From Acidiphilium sp. C61 (lineage in GTDB: Bacteria > Pseudomonadota > Alphaproteobacteria > Acetobacterales > Acetobacteraceae), in the NCBI RefSeq assembly GCF_902712915.1, contig NZ_CACTIA010000005.1, positions 2,702,501-2,766,500 on the forward strand: 64,000 bases of DNA, read 5' to 3'. Shown in pieces: positions 35,183 to 45,842 of the stretch; positions within the stretch are counted from its first letter, which is position 1, and every line of letters starts with the position of its first letter. The position numbers and the translations under genes were made by a program. The notes beneath the pieces are model-generated. The model did not search any database and was not told the DNA's origin. It saw only the letters and a list, made by a program, of their open reading frames with translations.

Positions 35183-36011
35183 GGTTCTGTACCTATTGCC
35201 ATGACTACGGGGCGTCTGATTCAAGTCTGTTTGGAGGACTTGGAACATGGCGGAACTTTTCTGGCTGAACGACACGCAATGGGCTGCGATCGAACCATTG
35301 CTGCCGAAGCTTGGCGGCAAGCCTCGGGTTGATGACCGCCGGGTGCTGAGCGGCATCCTGCATCGCTTTCGCGAGGGCTTGCGATGGCGAGCGCTTCCTG
35401 AGGCCTATGGGCCACGAACCACTGTGTTCAACCGGTTCAACCGCTGGAGCCAGCGTGGCCTCTGGCAGGAGATCTTCGCGGCGCTTGTCGCCTGCGCGGA
35501 TCCGCCGCGCATCGCCATGGTGGACAGCACCTCGGTTCGGGCACATCGCGCGGCCGCGGGCGGTAAAGGGGGGCGCAAAGCCAGGCCATCGGCCGGTCGA
35601 GGGGTGGACGGACGACCAAGATCCACGCCGTCGCAGATGAGCAGGGACGCATCGCCGCACTCCTCCTGACGCCAGGACAGGCCTCCGACATCAGCGGCGC
35701 GAGGGCGCTTCTGCCCACAATACCGCCACCAGAAGAGCTGATCGCCGACAAAGCCTACGACGCTGATGATCTTCGCGCCTTCCTCACCCGCCAAGGCACC
35801 AGGCCGGTGATCTCGCCCATGCCCAACCGCCGCGCCATTCCGCACTTCGACCCCGTCGCCTACAGAAAGCGCAATCTCATCGAACGCGCCTTCTGCAGGC
35901 TCAAGGACTGGCGCGCCATCGCCACACGATATGACAAAACCGCACGAAATTTCCTCGCTGGTATTTGCCTCGTCCTCGCCGTCACATCATGGATCAGTTG
36001 AGTCCAGAGCC
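35183..36011 (+). mobile_element. IS5-family insertion sequence (829 bp), copy 1
   Basis: Inverted ends GGTTCTG and GGCTCTG (outer strand), bordered by TA at 35181-35182 and 36012-36013. A nearly identical copy in the opposite orientation occupies 47977-48805. It abuts the other IS on its left and a palindromic repeat beginning TAGAGCATC on its right. Confidence 0.9.
35247..36001 (+). CDS. IS5-family transposase, -1 frameshift, copy 1
   Basis: Frame 1 (35247-35669) starts MAELFWLNDTQWAAIEPLLPKLGG and contains IAMVDSTSVRAHRAAAGGKGG with the first Asp. Frame 2 continues as AQSQAIGRSRGGRTTKIHAVADEQGR, with ELIADKAYDADDLR (second Asp) and NLIERAFCRLKDWRAIATRYDK (Glu), ending at 36001. The join is at an AAAGGGGGG run around 35566-35574. 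Same organisation as the neighbouring IS but a different, more distant sequence. Confidence 0.88.
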
Positions 36012-36117
36012 TAGAGCATCATCCGATCCATCCGGATCGGATGTCGTGCTCTATCTTGTTGATAATTAGAGCATCTTTATCAGATCAGATGATTCCATCT
36101 GATCGGATGATGCTCTA
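36012..36117. repeat. REP/BIME-like composite palindrome
   Basis: Hairpin A (AGAGCATCATCCGATCC / GGATCGGATGTCGTGCTCT) and hairpin B (AGAGCATCTTTATCAGATC / GATCGGATGATGCTCT) joined by a ~15-bp linker. The left edge is TAGAGC directly at the IS end. Confidence 0.85.
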
Positions 36118-36266
36118 ATAAAACTGAAATCGAATCCGGTGATCCCCGCACTTTCCTGGGTCCGGCCCCGACAAAAACGCCGGTCTTTGTGCTGGTGTCG
36201 TTAATCAAATCTGCATGATTCTGAAATATTCCAAAAAGCAATTTCAAGCAGGGATTGCGCCGGGTC

Positions 36267-37979
36267 ATGGGTTTTAGTTTTCGTAAATTTATAGAAAAAT
36301 ATCGAAATATAAACGTTCTCGGCGAATCCTTTGGTCTCGTCAGCTTCACGCCCGACGGCACGATCCTCGACGCGAACGAGCGGTTTCTCGGTCTTGCCGG
36401 TTATAGCCTCTCCGATCTTGCCGGCCGCCATCACCGCATCCTCGTTGCCCCTGCCGAGCGTGACAGAGCCGCCTATGCCGAATTCTGGCGCGGCCTTGCC
36501 GCCGGCACGTCCCGCTCCGGCGTGTTCCGCCGCATCGGCAAGGGCGGAAACGATCTCTGGCTCCGCGCCGTCTACTCTCCGGTGCGCAACCGTGCCGGTC
36601 GCGTCGTGCGGATCTCGGCCGCCGCCCTCGATCTGACTGCCGAAACCACGAATGCCGCCGCGAATGAGGGGCTCCTCAACGCGATCGGCCGCTCGCAGGC
36701 CGTCATCACCTTCAACCTCGACGGCACGATCCTCGATGTGAACGCCAATTTCCTCGACACGATGGGCTACGCGCGCGACGAGGTCATTGGCCACCGCCAT
36801 GCCATGTTCGCCACCCAGGCCTATGCCGCGAGCCCCGCCTACGCCGCCTTCTGGGAGCGGCTGCGCAAGGGCGAGTTCTTCTCTGCCGAGTTCGAGCGCA
36901 TCGGCAAGGGCGGGCGTCCCGTCTGGCTCCAGGCCACCTACAACCCTGTCTACAACGCCGATGGCAAGGTGACCCAGGTGGTCAAGTTCGCGGTCGATCT
37001 CACCACCCGCATGCGCGAGGTCGAGCTGGTCGGCGACGCGCTGGAGCGCTTGTCCGACGGTGATCTCACTGCCGGAATTGGCCGCGAGCTGATGCCCTCG
37101 CTCGACCGGCTGCGCGTCGATTTCAACGCCGCCGCGAACCGCCTGTCCGCGAGCATCGCCGGCGTCCGCCAGAGCACGGACGAAATCAACCTCGGCGTCA
37201 CCGAAATCGCCGAGGCCGCGGGCGATCTCTCCGGCCGCACCGAGCGTCAGGCCGCCTCTCTCGAACAGGTCAGCACCCTGCTCGACAGCGTGACCATCGG
37301 TCTCGGCAAGACCGCCGCCAACGCCTCCCGCGCCGCCAAGGCGGTCGACGCCACCAGCGATGCCGCCCGCAAATCCCACGCCGTGGTGGGTGAGGCGGTG
37401 GCGGCGATGAACCGGATCGAGGCCTCCTCGCGCGAGATCGACCAGATCATCGGCCTGATCGACGAGGTGGCGTTCCAGACCAATTTGCTCGCGCTGAACG
37501 CGGGGGTCGAGGCCGCCCGCGCCGGCGAGGCCGGGCGCGGCTTCGCCGTCGTCGCCACCGAGGTCCGCGCGCTCGCCCACCGCTCGGCCGGTGCCGCGAA
37601 ATCGATCAAGCAGCTCATCGCCCGCTCCTCCGAACAGGTCGGCGCCGGCGTGCGCCTCGTCGGCGAAACCGGAACCGCGCTCGACACCATTCTCCGCCAC
37701 GTCACCGACCTGCATGGCCTGGTGGACGAAATGGCCACCGCCGCCGCCGAGCAAGCCGGCAGCCTCGCCAAGCTGAACGCCGCCACCGGCCAGGTCAGCG
37801 TCGCCGTGCAGCAGAACGCCGCGATGGTCGAGCAGACCTCGGCCGCCACCCACTCCCTGCGCGAGGAGATCGGCCGTCTCGCCCGGCGCGTCGCCGGGTT
37901 CCGCACCCTTGCCGGCGCAGCTTCCGCCCCGGTCGGTGCCGCGTCAGCCGCCCCGCGGAGGCTGCCCGAGCTGGTGTAG
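36267..37979 (+). CDS. Soluble methyl-accepting chemotaxis protein with two PAS domains
   Basis: A 570-residue receptor without membrane helices. PAS domain 1 is at about 20-125 and PAS domain 2 at about 145-245; both have the GTILDxN and G-Y/S core patterns and end in WLxAxYxPVxN blocks. A HAMP-like linker (ALERLSDGDLTAGI) and the MCP signalling domain follow, with the hairpin tip IDEVAFQTNLLALNAGVEAARAGEAGRGFAVVA. Sensing of an internal cue such as redox state or a bound cofactor is inferred. The stop codon TAG is the first part of a palindromic repeat. A TTG four codons upstream is an alternative start. Confidence 0.9.
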   Translation: MGFSFRKFIEKYRNINVLGESFGLVSFTPDGTILDANERFLGLAGYSLSDLAGRHHRILVAPAERDRAAYAEFWRGLAAGTSRSGVFRRIGKGGNDLWLRAVYSPVRNRAGRVVRISAAALDLTAETTNAAANEGLLNAIGRSQAVITFNLDGTILDVNANFLDTMGYARDEVIGHRHAMFATQAYAASPAYAAFWERLRKGEFFSAEFERIGKGGRPVWLQATYNPVYNADGKVTQVVKFAVDLTTRMREVELVGDALERLSDGDLTAGIGRELMPSLDRLRVDFNAAANRLSASIAGVRQSTDEINLGVTEIAEAAGDLSGRTERQAASLEQVSTLLDSVTIGLGKTAANASRAAKAVDATSDAARKSHAVVGEAVAAMNRIEASSREIDQIIGLIDEVAFQTNLLALNAGVEAARAGEAGRGFAVVATEVRALAHRSAGAAKSIKQLIARSSEQVGAGVRLVGETGTALDTILRHVTDLHGLVDEMATAAAEQAGSLAKLNAATGQVSVAVQQNAAMVEQTSAATHSLREEIGRLARRVAGFRTLAGAASAPVGAASAAPRRLPELV

Positions 37980-38015
37980 AGCATCATCCGATCCGGAAGG
38001 ATCGGAAATTGCTCT
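37978..38015. repeat. REP-like palindrome overlapping the chemoreceptor stop codon
   Basis: A single hairpin AGAGCATCATCCGATCC / GGATCGGAAATTGCTCT; the TAG stop of the chemoreceptor gene (37977-37979) is made from its CTAG/TAG edge. Confidence 0.8.
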
Positions 38016-38171
38016 GTGATTCTTCCCCTGAGTTGCGCGGGGGATTTCAGGTTCGGGGCGTTCGAGCCTTGCCAATCCTGCCGAACCGGATGATGCCCGG
38101 AGTCTCTCGGTCCCGACGGTGAAGCTGGCGCGCCATCGGCCGCGTCCGCCAGACGCCCCGCCTCTGGCGGT

Positions 38172-38207
38172 GGAAAACGAAAACGGCGGCGCAAATGCTG
38201 CGCCGCC
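38172..38207 (-). terminator. Rho-independent terminator of the rpsB-tsf operon
   Basis: On the minus strand, 57 bp after the tsf stop, a 9-bp GC stem GGCGGCGCA/TGCGCCGCC with a 5-base loop is followed by GTTTTCGTTTTCC. Confidence 0.75.
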
Positions 38208-38263
38208 ATCTCCAGATTCAGCCTGAAGCCGCGCAGTGGCGCGCGGCTTATCGCAGCGCGGGG

Positions 38264-39169
38264 TCAGACCCCCGCCGCGGCCGCGACCTCCGCGGCAAAG
38301 TCTGTGGTGTCCTTCTCGATTCCCTCGCCCAGGGTGAACCGAACGAACCGGGTCAGCGTTGCCCCCGCGCCCTGGACGATCTTGTGCACCTTGCTTTCGC
38401 CATCGTGCACCCAGGTCTGCTCGAGCAGAACCACATCCTCGTAGAACTTCTTCACCCGGCCCTCGACCATCTTCTCGATGATCGCTTCCGGCTTGCCGGA
38501 GGCGCGCGCCTGGTCGGCCAGAACCGCCTTTTCCCGCTCCAGCGCCGCCGGATCGACATCGGCGATGCTCAGCGCGTCCGGCCTTGTCGCTGCGACATGC
38601 ATGCCGATCTGCCGGCCCAGCGTCGCCAGCGCCTCGCTGGCCTTGCCCTCGAGCGCGACAAGCACGCCGATCTTGCCGAGGCCCGGCTTCAGCGCGCCAT
38701 GCACGTAGGAGGCCGTGACACCGTCCTTCACCTCGGCCACCGCAACCCGGCGGATCGACATGTTCTCACCGACGGTCGCGACCAGGCTGACCAGCTCGTC
38801 CGCGACGCTGTGCGACGTGCCCGGATACGGGGCCGCCTTCAGCGCCTCGACATCCTCGCCCACGGTGAGCGCCAGCTTCGCTGTGGTCTCGACGAAGTTC
38901 TGGAACGCCTCGTTGCGGGCCACGAAGTCGGTCTCGGCATTCACCTCGACCATCGCCGCCCTGTTGCCCTCATGCGCAACGCCGACCAGGCCTTCCGCTG
39001 CGGTCCGCCCGGACTTCTTGGCCGCCGCGGCAAGACCCTTCTTGCGCAGCCAGTCGATCGCGGCTTCCATGTCGCCGCCGCTCTCGGTCAGCGCCTTCTT
39101 GCAGTCCATCATGCCCGCGCCGGTCTTTTCACGCAGATCCTTGACCATCGCGCCGGTGATTTCGGCCAT
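38264..39169 (-). CDS. tsf: Elongation factor Ts
   Basis: EF-Ts recycles EF-Tu by GDP/GTP exchange. The 301-residue protein starts [27 protein letters not shown], the family's UBA-like N-terminal signature including the [12 protein letters not shown] block, followed by the [14 protein letters not shown] segment that contacts EF-Tu. It is the second gene of the universal rpsB-tsf operon. A 7-bp GC hairpin lies in the 73-bp gap from rpsB (39198-39223). Confidence 0.97.
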   Translation of the reverse strand: MAEITGAMVKDLREKTGAGMMDCKKALTESGGDMEAAIDWLRKKGLAAAAKKSGRTAAEGLVGVAHEGNRAAMVEVNAETDFVARNEAFQNFVETTAKLALTVGEDVEALKAAPYPGTSHSVADELVSLVATVGENMSIRRVAVAEVKDGVTASYVHGALKPGLGKIGVLVALEGKASEALATLGRQIGMHVAATRPDALSIADVDPAALEREKAVLADQARASGKPEAIIEKMVEGRVKKFYEDVVLLEQTWVHDGESKVHKIVQGAGATLTRFVRFTLGEGIEKDTTDFAAEVAAAAGV

Positions 39170-39242
39170 GGGAGTTCTCCTCAGAAAATGAATAGTGCCG
39201 GGCCCGCCTCACGACAGGCCCGGAATTCGTCCCGCGTGGGGC

Positions 39243-40016
39243 TCAGGCCTGCGCCTCGGCGTCCTCGTCCGCCACCGCCTCGGCCGGCAGCTCCTCGAGC
39301 GCGCCGATATCGGCACCCGAAGCGGCCATCTCGGCGCTGATCCCGTCGAGCACCGCGTTCGCGACCAGGTCGCAATACATCGTGATGGCGCGGATCGCGT
39401 CGTCATTGCCGGGGATCGGATAGGTGACGCCCTCGGGGTTCGAGTTCGAGTCGAGCACCGCGACGACCGGAATGCCGAGCTTGTTGGCTTCCTCGACCGC
39501 GAGCTTCTCCTTGTTCGTGTCGATGATGAACAGGATGTCCGGCAGGCCGCCCATTTCCTTGATGCCGCCGAGCGCGCGGTCGAGCTTCTCGCGCTCGCGC
39601 GTCAGGTTCAGCATTTCCTTCTTGGTCAGGCCCTGGCCTTCGCCCGCCAGGGTCTCTTCCATCTGCCGCAGCTTGCGGATCGAATTGGTGATGGTCTTCC
39701 AGTTGGTCAGCATGCCGCCGAGCCAGCGATGGTTCACGTAATACTGGCCGCAGCGCTTCGCCGCATCGGCCACATGCTCGGCCGCCGCCCGCTTGGTGCC
39801 GACGAACAGCACCCGTCCGCCGCCGGCGGTGACGTTGCGGATCTCGCGCAGCGCGCGCTCGAGCATCGGCACGGTCTGCTGCAGGTCGATGATGTGAACC
39901 TGGTTGCGCACGCCGAACAGGTACGGCGACATGCGCGGGTTCCAGCGGCGGGTGTTATGGCCGAAATGCACGCCGGCTTCGAGGAGCTGACGCAGGGAGA
40001 CGTCTGGCATCGCCAT
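39243..40016 (-). CDS. rpsB: 30S ribosomal protein S2
   Basis: S2 of the small subunit. The 257-residue protein begins [27 protein letters not shown] and contains the conserved [17 protein letters not shown] and [28 protein letters not shown] blocks; the C-terminus is an acidic Ala/Glu extension. Met at 40010 is an alternative start. The leader contains a strong GC hairpin 20-40 nt upstream. Confidence 0.97.
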   Translation of the reverse strand: MAMPDVSLRQLLEAGVHFGHNTRRWNPRMSPYLFGVRNQVHIIDLQQTVPMLERALREIRNVTAGGGRVLFVGTKRAAAEHVADAAKRCGQYYVNHRWLGGMLTNWKTITNSIRKLRQMEETLAGEGQGLTKKEMLNLTREREKLDRALGGIKEMGGLPDILFIIDTNKEKLAVEEANKLGIPVVAVLDSNSNPEGVTYPIPGNDDAIRAITMYCDLVANAVLDGISAEMAASGADIGALEELPAEAVADEDAEAQA

Positions 40017-40036
40017 GATCTGGTATCCTTGTCTGG

Positions 40037-40055
40037 GGCCGCCGGGGCGGCGGCC
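40037..40055 (-). promoter_or_regulatory. GC hairpin in the rpsB leader
   Basis: GGCCGCCG/CGGCGGCC, an 8-bp perfect stem with a 3-base loop, 20 bp before the rpsB ATG. It could be a site for S2 autoregulation or just structure. Confidence 0.35.
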
Positions 40056-40215
40056 ATCCGGTTAAACCTCCACGAAGCCGAGCCTTGCGGCACCGGAACC
40101 AGCGCGCTGGATAAGGCGCTTCGTGTGCGAATTATCGGCATCCTCGCCCGAAAGCGTGCCGACACCCGCCGTATGGCCCAGATCTCCCTTCCGCGCAAGA
40201 CATGGCAGATCACGC

Positions 40216-40312
40216 CCCGATCCATCCGGATCGGATGTCGTGCTCTATCTTGTTGATTATCAGAGCATCTTTACCCGATCAGAGGTTTCCATCCGATCGA
40301 ATGATGCTCTAG
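40216..40312. repeat. REP/BIME-like composite palindrome upstream of hemW
   Basis: Same composite as at 36012: a partial hairpin A, the linker ATCTTGTTGATTATC, and hairpin B ending GATGCTCTAG, 10 bp before the hemW start. The remaining ~200 bp between rpsB and this element hold no gene that I can recognise. Confidence 0.8.
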
Positions 40313-40322
40313 ACCACATGCC

Positions 40323-41471
40323 ATGACCCCGCTCGCCCTCTATATCCATTGGCCCTTCTGCAAGGCCAAATGCCCCTATTGCGATTTCAACTCCCATGTT
40401 CGCGAACGGATTCCCGAGCAGCGGATCGCAGCCGCACTCCTCGCCGAGCTGGAGTACGAGGCCGCCCGTCTCGGCCCGCGCCGCCTGACCTCGATCTTTT
40501 TCGGCGGCGGTACGCCGAGCCTGATGGCGCCCGACAGCGTCGCCGCCTTGATCGGACGGGCGACGTCCCTGTTCGCCCCGGCGCCCGATCTCGAAATCAC
40601 CCTTGAGGCCAACCCCACCAGCATCGAGGCCGGCCGCTTCCGCGCCTATCGCGAGGCCGGGGTGAACCGCGTCTCGATCGGCGTGCAAAGCCTCAACGAT
40701 GACGCGCTCCGCTTTCTCGGCCGCGAGCATGGCGCGGCCGAGGCGCTGGAAGCGGTCGAACTCGGCCGCGCCATCTTCCCGCGCCTGTCCTTCGACCTGA
40801 TCTATGCCCGGCCGGGCCAGACGCTCGCCGGCTGGCGCGCCGAACTCGGCGCCGCCCTCGACGTCGGGCTCGATCACCTCTCGCTCTACCAGCTCACCAT
40901 CGAGCCCGGCACCCGCTTCGCCACCGCCCATGCGCGCGGCGATTTCGCGCTCCCCGAGGATGATGACGCCGCCGCGCTCTACGACGCCACTGCCGAGGAG
41001 GCGGCGCGATTCGGCCTCGTCCCCTACGAGATTTCCAACTACGCGAAGCCGGGCGAGGAATCCCGCCACAATCTCGCCTACTGGCGCTACCGCGACTATG
41101 CCGGCATCGGCGCTGGCGCGCATGGCCGGATCAGCCTGGGCGAGACGCTGCTCGCGACCCGGCGTCACCGCGCACCCGAAGAATGGGCGGCGCGGGTCGA
41201 GGCATCGGGGCATGGCAGCACCGAGGAGGTCGAGATCGGCGCCGATGAACGCGCCCGTGAGGCGCTGCTGATGGGGCTGCGGCTCGCCGAGGGAATCGAC
41301 CGCGCCGCCTATGCCGCGCGAACCGGCCGCGATCTCCTCGGCCTGCTCGACCCCGACATGACGGCGCGGGCGATCGAGGCCGGCTATCTCGACATCACGG
41401 CGGCGCGGGTCACGGCGACCTATGAGGGGCGCAAGCGGCTCGATTCGCTGCTGGCCGCCGTGCTGGGCTGA
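40323..41471 (+). CDS. hemW: Heme chaperone HemW (radical SAM)
   Basis: HemW, formerly called HemN-like, is a radical-SAM-fold heme chaperone rather than a coproporphyrinogen oxidase. The 382-residue protein has IHWPFCKAKCPYCDFNSH near the N-terminus; Cys13, Cys17 and Cys20 form the CxxxCxxC iron-sulfur motif, with the following CDF typical of HemW. Further blocks are FFGGGTPSLM, EANP and RVSIGVQSL, and SRHNLAYWRYRDYAGIGAGAHG. No HemN-specific N-terminal extension. Confidence 0.93.
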   Translation: MTPLALYIHWPFCKAKCPYCDFNSHVRERIPEQRIAAALLAELEYEAARLGPRRLTSIFFGGGTPSLMAPDSVAALIGRATSLFAPAPDLEITLEANPTSIEAGRFRAYREAGVNRVSIGVQSLNDDALRFLGREHGAAEALEAVELGRAIFPRLSFDLIYARPGQTLAGWRAELGAALDVGLDHLSLYQLTIEPGTRFATAHARGDFALPEDDDAAALYDATAEEAARFGLVPYEISNYAKPGEESRHNLAYWRYRDYAGIGAGAHGRISLGETLLATRRHRAPEEWAARVEASGHGSTEEVEIGADERAREALLMGLRLAEGIDRAAYAARTGRDLLGLLDPDMTARAIEAGYLDITAARVTATYEGRKRLDSLLAAVLG

Positions 41472-41580
41472 CCGCACGGCGTATCAAACCAATCACATTT
41501 TCGAGGGCTCATCGGGAAATAGCGTGACCAGTTTCCCGCGATCCCTCGCGAGCCGGTCAAAATGTCGCCATATCGGCGAC

Positions 41581-41657
41581 TGGTCGGAGTGAGAGGATTC
41601 GAACCTCCGGCCCCTGCGTCCCGAACACAGTGCTCTACCAGGCTGAGCTACACTCCG
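41581..41657 (-). tRNA. tRNA-Pro (CGG)
   Basis: Cloverleaf on the minus strand: acceptor CGGAGTG with CACTCCG, D-arm GCTC/GAGC, anticodon loop TTCGGGA giving CGG, T-arm GGAGG/CCTCT, encoded CCA. 77 nt. Confidence 0.95.
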
Positions 41658-41827
41658 CTGAGGCGCCCTATAGCCAAGGGTGAGGGGATAGGCAAGGCGA
41701 GGCTGGCGTGTTTCTGAAGCGCATCTCGCCGCACTGCCGAAACACGAACGCCGCGTTGACGAGATTTAACGGCGGTGTGGCGTCCTGATTATTCGCGATC
41801 CGGCCCATTGGGTGCTATGGAGCCGCC

Positions 41828-44443
41828 ATGTCCCGACCTCTGAAAGCCGGCGAGCGGCTATCGAAATCCGAATCCCGGCGCCGCGGCCGCGAGACGCCAC
41901 CCAAGGCGGCCACGCGCGGCGCGCCGAAGAAGAAGCGCCCCGGGCTTGCCGGATTTGCCGGCGGGCTGATCGTGCGTTGGCTCTACCGCCTCACCCTGCT
42001 CGGCGTGGTCGGCGGCGCGGTCGTCGGCGGCGGGCTGTTCCTTTATTTCAGCAACGGCCTTCCCGGCGTCGACCGGCTTCGCCATTACGAGCCGCCGCTC
42101 GAAACCCGGATCTATGCCGGCAATTTCCGCCTGATCGGCGCGCTCGGCACCCAGCACCGCATCTACGTGCCGTATGACCGCATCCCCCCGCTGGTCGCGG
42201 AGGCGTTCATCGCCGCCGAGGACAAGAATTTCTGGACCGAGCCGGGAATCGACCCGCTCGCCATCGTCCGCGCCGGGGTGGTCGACATGGCGCGCCTCGG
42301 CAGCCATGAGCGCCCGCTCGGCGCCTCGACCATCACGATGCAGGTGGTCAAGAACATGCTGCTCGACAACCGGATCGACTTCACCCGCAAGATCAAGGAG
42401 GCGATCCTCGCCGTCCGCGTCAACCGGGCGATGAGCAAGAAGCAGATCCTCACGCTCTATCTGAACGAGATATTCCTGGGCCAGGACAGCTGGGGCGTCG
42501 CCGCCGCGGCGCAGGCCTATTTCGACAAGCCGGTGTCGCAGCTCAGCGTTGCCGAAGCGGCGATGCTCGGCGGCCTGCCGAAGGCGCCGACCAATTACAA
42601 TCCCTTCCTGCATCCGCAGCGCGCCCGCGACCGGCGCAACTGGGTGATCGGGCAGATGCAGGCGGACGGGTTCATCACCGCGGCCCAGGCGCGCGAGGCA
42701 CTGGCCGCCCCCCTGATCCCGAGAGCCGCGTCCGGTCCTGCGGCGATTCCGGGGGCTGGATATTTCGTCGACGCGGTCGATGCCCAGCTCGTCAGCATGT
42801 TCGGCCGCAAGATGGCGATGGAAGGCGGGCTGATCGTTCGCACCAGCCTCAATCCAACTTTGCAGGCGGCGGCAACCCGCGCGATGCGCGACCGGCTGGT
42901 CTCCTACGATCATCAGTTCGGCGTCTATCGCGGCCCGGTCGCGCAGATCGACCCCGACGCCGTCGCCTCCGACTGGGCGCAAGCGCTGTCGCGGCAGCCG
43001 TCGCCGAAGGGGCTGATCGGCCACTGGCGGCTCGGCGTCGTCATCAGCGAGACCCGCCTGCGCGCGAAGATCGGCTGGCTCGGCAGCGGCGGGACGGCGG
43101 ACCCGCATACCGGCACGCTGACCCTTGCCGCGATCCAGTGGGGCCGGCCGATGGTCCATGACCATCCGGGACCGCTGCTGCACGACATCGCGCAGATGCT
43201 CAAGCCCGGCGACGTGGTTATGATCGCGCCGAAGCCCGACAAGGGCGGAACCGTCTCCCTCGAACAGATTCCGAAGGTGGAAGGGGCGATGCTGAGCCTC
43301 GATCCGCAATCCGGCCGCGTGCTCGCCATGGTCGGCGGCTGGAGCAACCGGCTCAGCCCCTACAACCGGGCGATCCAGGCGCACCGCCAGCCCGGCTCGA
43401 GCGTCAAGCCGTTCGACTATCTGACGGCGATGCAGGCGGGCGTGCAGCCGGATTCGACGATCCTCGACGCACCCTTCGTCCAGCGCCTCGCGGACGGACA
43501 GATCTACCGGCCGGGCAATTACGAGAACGATTTCCTGGGGCCGGTGCCGGTGTTCTACGCGCTCCAGGAATCCCTCAACCTCGCGACTCTGCACCTGGTG
43601 CGGCGGGTGGGGCTCGCCAATGTCATCGCCAATTTCGAGAAATTCGGCGTGGTCAAGCACGCCCCGCTGATCTACCCGGCGGCGATCGGCGCGCTGGACA
43701 CCACGCTCTGGCGCATGGTGCGCGGCTACGCCGCACTCGACGAATACGGCCGGCAGGTGCAGCCCACGCTGATCGACAGCGTGACCGCGCCGGACGGGCA
43801 CATCCTGTATCAGGCGCCCGACCAGTCCTGTGCCAATTGCATGGACGGATCGGCCGGCCAGCCGCCGGTCCTCAACCGTCCCGGCGCCCGCCTCGCCGAT
43901 CCCGACAGCGTCTATCAGGTCATCATGATGATGCGGAACGTCACCGAGCACGGCACCGGCGTGCCGGCGGTCAAGGGGTTGAACCGGCCGATCGCCGGCA
44001 AGACCGGCACGACCAACAATTTCAACGATGCCTGGTTCATCGGCTTCGTGCCGCAGATGGTCACCGGCTGCTGGATCGGCTTCGACAAGCCGCAGGATCT
44101 CGGGCGCAACCAGACCGGCGGCAATGTCTGCGGCCCGGCCTGGAACCAGTATATGAAGGTGGCGCTCAAGAACCAGCCGGTCATCCCCTTCACCCCGCCG
44201 CAGGGCGTATCGCTGCAGAATGTGAGCTTCCGCAACGAGACCGTCAGCGAGGCGTTCAAGCAGGGCCAGGTGCCGGGCGCGCAGTCCAACCCGGGGCTCG
44301 TCGCCGACGATCCGCTCGATCTCGGCGGCGCCATCACCCCGGCCTCGGCTCCATCCGGCACGCGCGATTTCTCCCCCACTCCGGGCGGCGCCACGCCGGC
44401 TGCCCCAGGCAAAGTCGACAAATCGCTGGGCGGGCTGTATTGA
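41828..44443 (+). CDS. mrcA: Class A penicillin-binding protein 1A
   Basis: A bifunctional peptidoglycan transglycosylase/transpeptidase, 871 residues. A basic N-terminus and one membrane helix (about 50-75) lead to a GT51 domain with catalytic Glu131 in IAAEDKNFW and GASTITMQVVKN. A middle OB-like insert typical of PBP1A follows, then the transpeptidase with nucleophile Ser524 and Lys527 in GSSVK, the ESLN motif, and KTGTTN. The C-terminus is Pro/Ser/Gly-rich. Length is somewhat above E. coli PBP1A. Confidence 0.94.
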   Translation: MSRPLKAGERLSKSESRRRGRETPPKAATRGAPKKKRPGLAGFAGGLIVRWLYRLTLLGVVGGAVVGGGLFLYFSNGLPGVDRLRHYEPPLETRIYAGNFRLIGALGTQHRIYVPYDRIPPLVAEAFIAAEDKNFWTEPGIDPLAIVRAGVVDMARLGSHERPLGASTITMQVVKNMLLDNRIDFTRKIKEAILAVRVNRAMSKKQILTLYLNEIFLGQDSWGVAAAAQAYFDKPVSQLSVAEAAMLGGLPKAPTNYNPFLHPQRARDRRNWVIGQMQADGFITAAQAREALAAPLIPRAASGPAAIPGAGYFVDAVDAQLVSMFGRKMAMEGGLIVRTSLNPTLQAAATRAMRDRLVSYDHQFGVYRGPVAQIDPDAVASDWAQALSRQPSPKGLIGHWRLGVVISETRLRAKIGWLGSGGTADPHTGTLTLAAIQWGRPMVHDHPGPLLHDIAQMLKPGDVVMIAPKPDKGGTVSLEQIPKVEGAMLSLDPQSGRVLAMVGGWSNRLSPYNRAIQAHRQPGSSVKPFDYLTAMQAGVQPDSTILDAPFVQRLADGQIYRPGNYENDFLGPVPVFYALQESLNLATLHLVRRVGLANVIANFEKFGVVKHAPLIYPAAIGALDTTLWRMVRGYAALDEYGRQVQPTLIDSVTAPDGHILYQAPDQSCANCMDGSAGQPPVLNRPGARLADPDSVYQVIMMMRNVTEHGTGVPAVKGLNRPIAGKTGTTNNFNDAWFIGFVPQMVTGCWIGFDKPQDLGRNQTGGNVCGPAWNQYMKVALKNQPVIPFTPPQGVSLQNVSFRNETVSEAFKQGQVPGAQSNPGLVADDPLDLGGAITPASAPSGTRDFSPTPGGATPAAPGKVDKSLGGLY

Positions 44444-44489
44444 CCGGGGCCCGGACCATCATTCCGACGCAAGCTGAAGAGAACAGAAA

Positions 44490-45621
<1,132 letters not shown>

Positions 45622-45670
45622 CCCGGCCCGAGGCGGCGGGCTTTGCCGCCGTCTCGGAAGCCGGAGTGAA

Positions 45671-45753
45671 TGCGGATGGCGGGACTTGAACCCGCACGCC
45701 CTGACGGGCAACAGATTTTAAGTCTGCTACGTCTACCATTCCGCCACATCCGC
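45671..45753 (-). tRNA. tRNA-Leu (TAA)
   Basis: Minus-strand cloverleaf with acceptor GCGGATG/CATCCGC, anticodon loop CTTAAAA giving TAA, a long variable arm (GCCCGTCAGGGC type) and T-loop GGTTCAAGTCC. CCA is not encoded, unlike the His and Pro tRNAs in the window. Confidence 0.93.
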
Positions 45754-45814
45754 GTGGGGAAATCCGTTCCTGCCATGCCCGCGCTGAGTCGGGCAAGCGC
45801 CCGCTGGGCAGGTC

Positions 45815-45842
45815 AGAGCATCATCCGATCAGATGATGCTCT
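45815..45842. repeat. Short REP-like palindrome at the shc 3' end
   Basis: AGAGCATCATC / GATGATGCTCT, 11-bp perfect arms with a 6-base centre. With its CTAG edge it provides the shc stop codon TAG. Confidence 0.85.
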
